The translations under genes were made by a program, and so were the position numbers. Shown here piece by piece: positions 58,960-64,000 of a stretch of 64,000 nucleotides of DNA. The stretch lies in assembly GCA_026014725.1 (NCBI GenBank), contig JAOZHV010000044.1, positions 154,272 to 218,271 of the forward strand, in the 5' to 3' direction. The notes beneath the pieces are model-generated. The model had not been told where the DNA came from. It ran no database searches and saw nothing but the letters and a program-made list of their open reading frames with translations. Source of the stretch: Candidatus Bathyarchaeota archaeon. Its GTDB lineage: Archaea; Thermoproteota; Bathyarchaeia; Bathyarchaeales; Bathycorpusculaceae. Positions within the stretch are counted from its first letter, which is position 1; every line of letters begins with the position of its first letter.

Positions 58960-59135
58960 CAACATATCTTTGGAGCGAAAAAGCCGCCAATATAGCCTAC
59001 CCCCTATAGGTTTCTGCATAGAGTTTCTAATAGGCGGCAAATAGGTTCGCGCAACCTACCCCTCTATTAGTTTCAACATAGAACCACTAATAGGCTCCAA
59101 ATATGCCCGCAAAACAATAGCCCCCCTATAGGTGT
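58960..59135 (-). repeat. Dispersed composite repeat, tandem units of copy D
   Basis: Two tandem units of about 58 nt on the minus strand: TTGGAGCCTATTAGTGGTTC...GGGGTAGG (59043-59104) and TTGCCGCCTATTAGAAACTC...GGGGGTAGG (58985-59040). A third CTATAGGGGGGCTATTG-like edge lies at 59117-59134 and a CATATGTTGAAAAATCCC-like segment at 58950-58972. Copies A and C1 carry shortened versions. Confidence 0.75.
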
Positions 59136-59196
59136 AGGGCATAGGTTGACAATTAGGATACTTATATGCCGATTACAACAAAAAATAAAATGGGGT

Positions 59197-60204
59197 TTAG
59201 AGGTTCTTTTTTTGAAGCTTGTTTTGGATTATCAGTGCTGCGCCTAAGAAGACAAAGCTGAATGCCCACAGGTTAGGGTTGTGCAGTGGACCAATAACTT
59301 CGTACCATACGCTTGGGTGTGCTTCGTAGCCGCCTGTGACGAAGTAGAAGATTGTGTTGAAGATGAAGTAGCTTCCAAACGCTATCATGACCGCGCCGAG
59401 CCATGTGAGGTTGACTTTGAAGGGTTGTTTTTTGATTGCTGGAAGCAGGGTTACCAGCGCCGCTATTGCGATGGCGAGTAAGCCAAAGAGGGTTACGGCG
59501 AAACTGACAAAGTTTGTTGGGTTGAGTATGAAGTCCCAGCCAAAGAGTTGGTTTGGTCGCTCGTAAGGCACTGTGGATGCTGCCCAAAGCATTGAGTAGT
59601 CAAACCAGAAAACCACAAACACGTAAGCTAAGCCTGTTAGGGCGCTCCATTTGAGAATAACTTCCTTTGACACGTCACGTTTTATTGATGCTCGAAGTTT
59701 AAGCAGTAACGGCGGGACCACAAGCGCGATTATAAGACAAGGGATTGCTGTACCGTAGAGTAGAATGCGTTCGGGTGTGTGGTCAAAGTAGAATAGGTAT
59801 TCAGTGGTTGGCAGGTTGTATGCGAAAGCTGCAATTACTGATGGAATAAGCATTAAGAAGAATGCCGCTTCTATCAGGAGCGCTCGGCTAACATTTTTGC
59901 GTATAGTCGGCATGGCAGTGTCTTTTTTCTTCCAAAACAGGTAAGCAGCATAAACCGCTAGCACTCCTGCGATTGGGCGAAGCCAAGTTGCTATGCCGCC
60001 AGCTACGCCTTCGCTCCCGTAGTAGAGTACACCCCACCACCAAGGGTTCTGCGAGATTAGGTTGTAAACGTATTGGCTGGTTGCTAAGTGCACTAAGAAG
60101 CCTATTCCGTAAATTGCAAAGTATAATCCGTATGCAAGGTAAATTGTTGCTGCCACTAAAATCCAGAAACGTATGGAGCCAATTCTTTCTAGCCATTTTC
60201 CCAT
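59197..60204 (-). CDS. Multi-pass membrane protein of unknown function
   Basis: 335 residues with about eight helices (FWILVAATIYLAYGLYFAIY, AALLTLLPAI-type segments, FSFVFLGAALIIQ). The start ATG follows GGTGA. Several tryptophan/tyrosine-rich loops (WWWGVLYYGSEG, DYSMLWAAS) are distinctive. No family recognised. Confidence 0.7.
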   Translation of the reverse strand: MGKWLERIGSIRFWILVAATIYLAYGLYFAIYGIGFLVHLATSQYVYNLISQNPWWWGVLYYGSEGVAGGIATWLRPIAGVLAVYAAYLFWKKKDTAMPTIRKNVSRALLIEAAFFLMLIPSVIAAFAYNLPTTEYLFYFDHTPERILLYGTAIPCLIIALVVPPLLLKLRASIKRDVSKEVILKWSALTGLAYVFVVFWFDYSMLWAASTVPYERPNQLFGWDFILNPTNFVSFAVTLFGLLAIAIAALVTLLPAIKKQPFKVNLTWLGAVMIAFGSYFIFNTIFYFVTGGYEAHPSVWYEVIGPLHNPNLWAFSFVFLGAALIIQNKLQKKNL

Positions 60205-60505
60205 CGGTTTTCACCGTGTCATGAGTTAGCTGGCGGTTATTTAGTTCTACAGTAGGAACGTTTCGTTCCAAATCTGGAACAACGTACCAAGGAAGATTGG
60301 TGATTTGGACTCGGTAGCGGAAAAAGCACTCACTAGCCTCCAGCTTAATTTCCCCGCCTTCAGCCTCAGCGTACCTCGATTTCCTCATTGTCCGAACCAA
60401 TAGAAAACCTACAAACTTATTTGCGTTTTCCCATCTAATCACGTTAAATAAGATAACACCTGACCCCCCTCAAAAAATTTAAGTAAAAAAAGATGGCAAA
60501 ATTTT
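60205..60505. other. Intergenic region with a possible small remnant frame
   Basis: On the minus strand 60442 to about 60210 reads MIRWENANKFVGFLLVRTMR and then about 55 protein-like residues before running over the next gene in another frame. It may be a small gene fragment or chance; no homology recognised. No RNA gene seen. Confidence 0.25.
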
Positions 60506-61006
60506 CTATACTGGTTTTAATGTTACATGGAATGTTGCTGGTCCGCCGGGTGGGATAACAAAGAACACAGTGTAGCTCTGTTGTGTTGAGTCACTGAAAG
60601 TTTGTGTGTATGGTGCGTTGGCGCGTATTTCGAAGTCAGCGCTTTGTATGTCACTTATAATTGGATATAGGTCGCCTGACTTGCAGATGTTGTTGGTTCC
60701 CTTATCCCAGTAGCCCTTATAGATATAGACATCTGTCCAACCGTTGGCGCCACCAGGCATCTTTGTGGCGTTAATGGTTAATTGCCATTTTTCGTTTGCA
60801 GCTATCGTAAAAGGCACATAAACGGTAGGTACTGAACTGTTGAGGAATCTCAAGCAATCACTTGTTCCGCTAACCGTGAAATCAAGTTGCCCAGTAGGTG
60901 TCCGAGGCGCTTGACTTGCAGGAGTTAATAGAAAAACCCCGGCAACGATAGCTAAAGCACATATGACCACTGCAATAGCGAGCAAGCCTATTATCTTCTT
61001 ATTCAT
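60506..61006 (-). CDS. Small secreted/membrane-anchored protein
   Basis: 166 residues: an N-terminal helix (IIGLLAIAVVICALAIVAGV) and a beta-rich domain of about 130 residues (LDFTVSGTSDCLRFLNSSVP, WQLTINATKMPGGANGWTDV, YTVFFVIPPGGPATFHVTLK). Two cysteines could pair. No family recognised; probably extracellular. Confidence 0.7.
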   Translation of the reverse strand: MNKKIIGLLAIAVVICALAIVAGVFLLTPASQAPRTPTGQLDFTVSGTSDCLRFLNSSVPTVYVPFTIAANEKWQLTINATKMPGGANGWTDVYIYKGYWDKGTNNICKSGDLYPIISDIQSADFEIRANAPYTQTFSDSTQQSYTVFFVIPPGGPATFHVTLKPV

Positions 61007-61208
61007 TCTCTGCCTCCATCACATTATATTTTCTTTAAGGGACTTGAAGCCATCCTAAATGAACCTTTGCCAAATCTTACTTAAAGCTGGCAACGCTACA
61101 TATTATTCACATAATTAATAAATCATATCGCTAAATGCTTTTTGAACTTTAACAAACTCCAGAGAGCATGTCTCTAAAACTCTTCGAAATTTGAAATGCA
61201 ACAAACGC

Positions 61209-62024
61209 CTACTTTTCTTTTTCAAAGCTGTAGTAGGCTATTCCTTCTTTGTAGTCAGAGCTGTAGTGAAGAAGCTTCTCTCTGTAACTTAAATTATTCA
61301 TGTACTGTATAATTTGGTGTGCGTCTTGGGTCAAGACTTCGACCATAACCCTAGGAGACCCAGCCCTGAGTGTGTTTGCTAACCCTTGTAATACAGCGTA
61401 TTCTGCGCCTTCCACATCTATTTTAATCAGGTTCACATGTGTTATCCCTGCTTCTGCCAACACGTTATCTAACGCTCGCGCCTGCACCACACAGTAGCCT
61501 TTTCCTGAATCCTCTTTAACGCTGTTCTTCGCTGAATCTGCACCTATAAACAACTCAAGCTCAGTATCGTAAGCAAAAGCAGCAATGTTTAGCGGAATGC
61601 AATTTTGTATTAAGTTTAGTTTAATGTTTTCTAAGAGTAAATTGTAATTGTCAGGGTTTGCCTCGATTGCTACTACTTTACCTTTATCGCCAACTTTCAC
61701 ACCAGCTCTGATTGTGTAACGTCCAATATGTGCTCCAACGTCAAGAAACGTCATGCCCTTCTCCCACTCAAAAAAATCAGCCAGTTCCCGCTCCCATACA
61801 TTCGAAAAAACAAAAAAGTCAAAGACTGTTCTAATACGGAATTTAACATCTGTCTCTAACGTCAATCCCCTAACAGGCAGGTCAAATATTGACCTAAGCC
61901 TCAGGGGACTACGATTCCTAAAAAAGCTTAGAATAAATATACCAAAAATTTTTGCTACATCTTTGAACGTTTTTCCACTTCTAGCAAAAACAAACGCTGA
62001 CTTAAAATCAGTGTAGAATTTCAA
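61209..62024 (-). CDS. FkbM-family SAM-dependent methyltransferase
   Basis: 271 residues. SAM-binding motif FLDVGAHIGRYTIRAGVKVG, then VVAIEANPDNYNLLLENIKL and INLIKIDVEGAEYAVLQGL-type FkbM segment (LIKIDVEGAEYAVLQG). The family O-methylates sugars or small molecules, often in polysaccharide loci. Divergent from an adenylate-forming enzyme. Confidence 0.88.
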   Translation of the reverse strand: MKFYTDFKSAFVFARSGKTFKDVAKIFGIFILSFFRNRSPLRLRSIFDLPVRGLTLETDVKFRIRTVFDFFVFSNVWERELADFFEWEKGMTFLDVGAHIGRYTIRAGVKVGDKGKVVAIEANPDNYNLLLENIKLNLIQNCIPLNIAAFAYDTELELFIGADSAKNSVKEDSGKGYCVVQARALDNVLAEAGITHVNLIKIDVEGAEYAVLQGLANTLRAGSPRVMVEVLTQDAHQIIQYMNNLSYREKLLHYSSDYKEGIAYYSFEKEK

Positions 62025-62186
62025 CTCTGCGGCTCTCCTGGTTCTTGGAACGCAGAAAAAACTGTTTAACTCTATTTTAGTTGCTAGTCAAACAACTATT
62101 AAAACATGCTTGAAAGCTACCGCAGTAATGGTTACCAGTAGGGAAAGTTAAAAAGTAAGGATGAGTAGTTACAAAATGGTATATTT

Positions 62187-63518
62187 TTGCCAAATCCATG
62201 GTTGACTTATATTCTTCTTTTAAATGCTATGAACAGACTAAAGTGGAACGAAAAGAAACTGAAAGATTACCAAAATCTGCAGGTTCGCCGAGTAATTTAC
62301 AACGCATTTGAAAACGTGCCTTTTTATCGCCGCATATTCCAAGAAAAAGGCATTCATCCCTCAGACATTCGGGGAATAAACGACCTACATAAAATCCCCA
62401 TCTTTAAAAAATCTGATTTAAAAAAGCTACCCTCTCAAGATTTAATCTCAATTAAGAAAAATCTCAGTAGCCTCAAAAAAATTACAACAGGCGGATCTAC
62501 AGGAAAGCCCTTCTCTATATACTTAGACAGCAATGAAGATGCATGGCGTAAGGCAATTTATTTACGTGCAAACATTGCATGCGGACAAAAAGCGAAGGAT
62601 AAATGGTTTACTATTATTGATGTCCAATACTCTAGTGGAAGAAGCAAGCTCCAAGAACTCTTTGGTTTCTACATTCGGAACATTGTTCCAATCACTCTAG
62701 ATAGAGATACAAGATTAAAAATTATTCAAAATCAAAAACCCGATGTATTGGACGGTTTCCCAAGTGCATTATTTCTTCTGGCTAAAGACTACGAACAGAA
62801 AGGCGGCGCACCGATTGAGCCTCGGTTGATATTTGGGTCAGGGGAATTAGTGGATAAACACAAAATTTCTTTTCTTCAAAAAATATTCAAAGCACCCTAT
62901 CTGGATCAGTTTGGATGCACAGAAATCGACAGGGCAGCTTGGCAATGCGTCAAGCAAGGTGGGTACCATATGGACGTAGATTCAGTAATCATGCAGTTTG
63001 TAGACGAAGAAGGCAACGAAGTTAGTGCTGGTGAAGAAGGAGAAATCGTTTACACAAGCCTTTTCAACTATTCATTTCCCATTCTCAGATATAACATCGA
63101 AGATGTCGGGGTTTCGATTAATGAAAAATGTAGTTGCGGAAATAAACTTCCATTGATGAAGTTGATGATGGGAAGGCAGAACTCGTATTTGGTGTTTCCT
63201 GGTAACCAGATTGTTTCTCCGATTGATTTTATCGAAGTCCTTGGCGCGTTCAAACTTGAGCGGGAAATCGAACAGTACAAGGTTATTCAAGAAAAAATCG
63301 ATTACTTGCGTATAATCATACAAAAAACGAATCCTAACGTAGACGAGAGGAAAATTCGAGAAACTCTCACGGAAAATTTGAAGAAATTCTCAGAAAATCC
63401 ACTGTTAAGAGAAGCGAAATTTTCTTTTGATATAGATTTCGTTGAAGAAATACCTCGGACTTCTAGAGGAAAATTGAATGTAATTTCCTCTAATGTTCCA
63501 ATATCATTCGCTATGTAA
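62187..63518 (+). CDS. PaaK/CapK-type adenylate-forming enzyme
   Basis: 443 residues from a TTG. The phosphate loop TTGGSTGKPFS, FGSGELVDK, DQFGCTEIDRAAW and TSLFNYSFPILRYNIEDVG fit the phenylacetate-CoA ligase/CapK (coenzyme F390 synthetase) group. Several cysteines (CSCG) near residue 320 recall the zinc site of that group. Next to the FkbM methyltransferase, a role in polysaccharide or lipid modification is possible. Confidence 0.85.
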   Translation: MPNPWLTYILLLNAMNRLKWNEKKLKDYQNLQVRRVIYNAFENVPFYRRIFQEKGIHPSDIRGINDLHKIPIFKKSDLKKLPSQDLISIKKNLSSLKKITTGGSTGKPFSIYLDSNEDAWRKAIYLRANIACGQKAKDKWFTIIDVQYSSGRSKLQELFGFYIRNIVPITLDRDTRLKIIQNQKPDVLDGFPSALFLLAKDYEQKGGAPIEPRLIFGSGELVDKHKISFLQKIFKAPYLDQFGCTEIDRAAWQCVKQGGYHMDVDSVIMQFVDEEGNEVSAGEEGEIVYTSLFNYSFPILRYNIEDVGVSINEKCSCGNKLPLMKLMMGRQNSYLVFPGNQIVSPIDFIEVLGAFKLEREIEQYKVIQEKIDYLRIIIQKTNPNVDERKIRETLTENLKKFSENPLLREAKFSFDIDFVEEIPRTSRGKLNVISSNVPISFAM

Positions 63519-63642
63519 ACAAAACAGCTTACGTTTCATTGCTGCATAAAATCAATTTTTTCAGGCAAAACTTTTACGTGAATAATTTCGTCGCGTCTTG
63601 GAAGATTTTTAAGCAGTCAAGTCCTATTAATAATGAACAACA

Positions 63643-64000
63643 ATGGTATTCAATCACTTTAAATTTTTACACGATTTTTCGGGTAGAAAGGGGTTCGCTG
63701 CCAAGTTTGCCACTATTGCTGTTTTAATATTATTGATTGGTTTGCTGGTTTGGCAGCTTCCTGCAATAACCTCTTTTTTTGAAGAAGTGATTGGAGGGGG
63801 CGCTGAGGACGGGTATTCTACGTTGAGTTTAGTGCCGGGTGTATCCGTTACGTATTCTTATGCCAATGATGCATTTGTTTTTAGTTATCGTATGACACCA
63901 ACAGATGAATCAGGCTTGTTTTACGTAGCCAAAAATGTTGAGCAGACCCGTTCTTTTCCAGCAGTAGCAGGAGCCAAATACTCGGCGCTCGGCTTAGAGA
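63643..64000 (+). CDS. Membrane-anchored protein, cut by the window end
   Basis: An ATG at 63643 opens a frame running past the last base (119 codons visible). The N-terminus has a basic stretch (GRKGFAAKF) and a helix (ATIAVLILLIGLLVWQLPAI), then an extracytoplasmic domain (YSTLSLVPGVSVTYSYANDA). Looks like a surface or S-layer-type protein. No ribosome site is seen. The short frame at 63539-63727 is in another frame and rejected. Confidence 0.6.
   Translation, partial: MVFNHFKFLHDFSGRKGFAAKFATIAVLILLIGLLVWQLPAITSFFEEVIGGGAEDGYSTLSLVPGVSVTYSYANDAFVFSYRMTPTDESGLFYVAKNVEQTRSFPAVAGAKYSALGLE

Noticed and set aside
59888-60442. 184-codon minus-strand frame
   Set aside because: Most of it is a shadow of the membrane-protein gene; only the first 75 codons could be a remnant.

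Overview
The window looks like a chromosomal segment of an uncultured archaeon, most likely of the Bathyarchaeia/TACK group (an inference from gene content; no rRNA is present). Archaeal signatures are a P1 stalk protein, LSm protein, RIO2 kinase, bifunctional phosphoglucose/phosphomannose isomerase, a SPOUT RNA methylase, an RPA-like OB-fold protein, an RNA polymerase subunit 5, a thiolase/DUF35 pair, many signal-peptide surface proteins with one C-terminal membrane anchor, and formylmethanofuran dehydrogenase. TTG/GTG starts and short gene overlaps are common.

Layout. 0-5.4 kb: a repeat-bearing surface protein cut by the window start, a metzincin-like protease, a persulfide-dioxygenase-like hydrolase and a glycosyltransferase. 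5.5-8.7 kb: a compact minus-strand DNA-end-joining operon (LigD-type polymerase, Ku, ligase fused to a 3'-phosphoesterase). 9-19.9 kb: an OB-fold protein, two tandem unknown paralogues, LSm/RIO2, an HTH-RDD membrane protein, PyrI, a MazG-like protein, surface proteins, thiolase/DUF35, inositol-phosphate synthase and a nitroreductase. 19.9-23.5 kb: PGI/PMI, a SPOUT methylase, a presenilin-like intramembrane protease and P1. 23.6-28.2 kb: an accessory zone with an STT3 stump, a frameshifted ParB-like pseudogene, three secreted proteins and two solitary CRISPR-repeat-like sequences. 28.2-32.7 kb: an NfeD/SPFH operon, a degenerate SelB-like factor and a flippase-like protein.

32.9-40.7 kb and 54.6-58.1 kb form a molybdenum/tungsten theme: FmdDBAC (formylmethanofuran dehydrogenase core), FdhD, MobA and MobB, then a tungstate/molybdate ABC transporter divergent from a ModE-like regulator. 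Together they cover metal uptake, cofactor maturation, cofactor insertion and a user enzyme of the archaeal Wood-Ljungdahl methyl branch. Between them lie a PAS histidine kinase, a secreted-protein/polyferredoxin cluster, tRNA-Ala(GGC), a long non-coding leader and a 1,889-residue DUF4011-helicase-nuclease protein that resembles antiphage proteins. 58-64 kb: an unusually long RNA polymerase subunit 5, repeats, membrane proteins, an FkbM methyltransferase and an adenylate-forming enzyme.

The observations most worth following up are the RNA polymerase subunit 5 that carries what looks like the eukaryotic Rpb5 jaw domain; a dispersed composite non-coding repeat family at five loci, including an 85-nt block in inverted orientation about 18 kb apart; two permuted CRISPR-like repeats at a gene breakpoint; and a hairpin with an alternative pairing partner in the 500-nt leader of the giant helicase.
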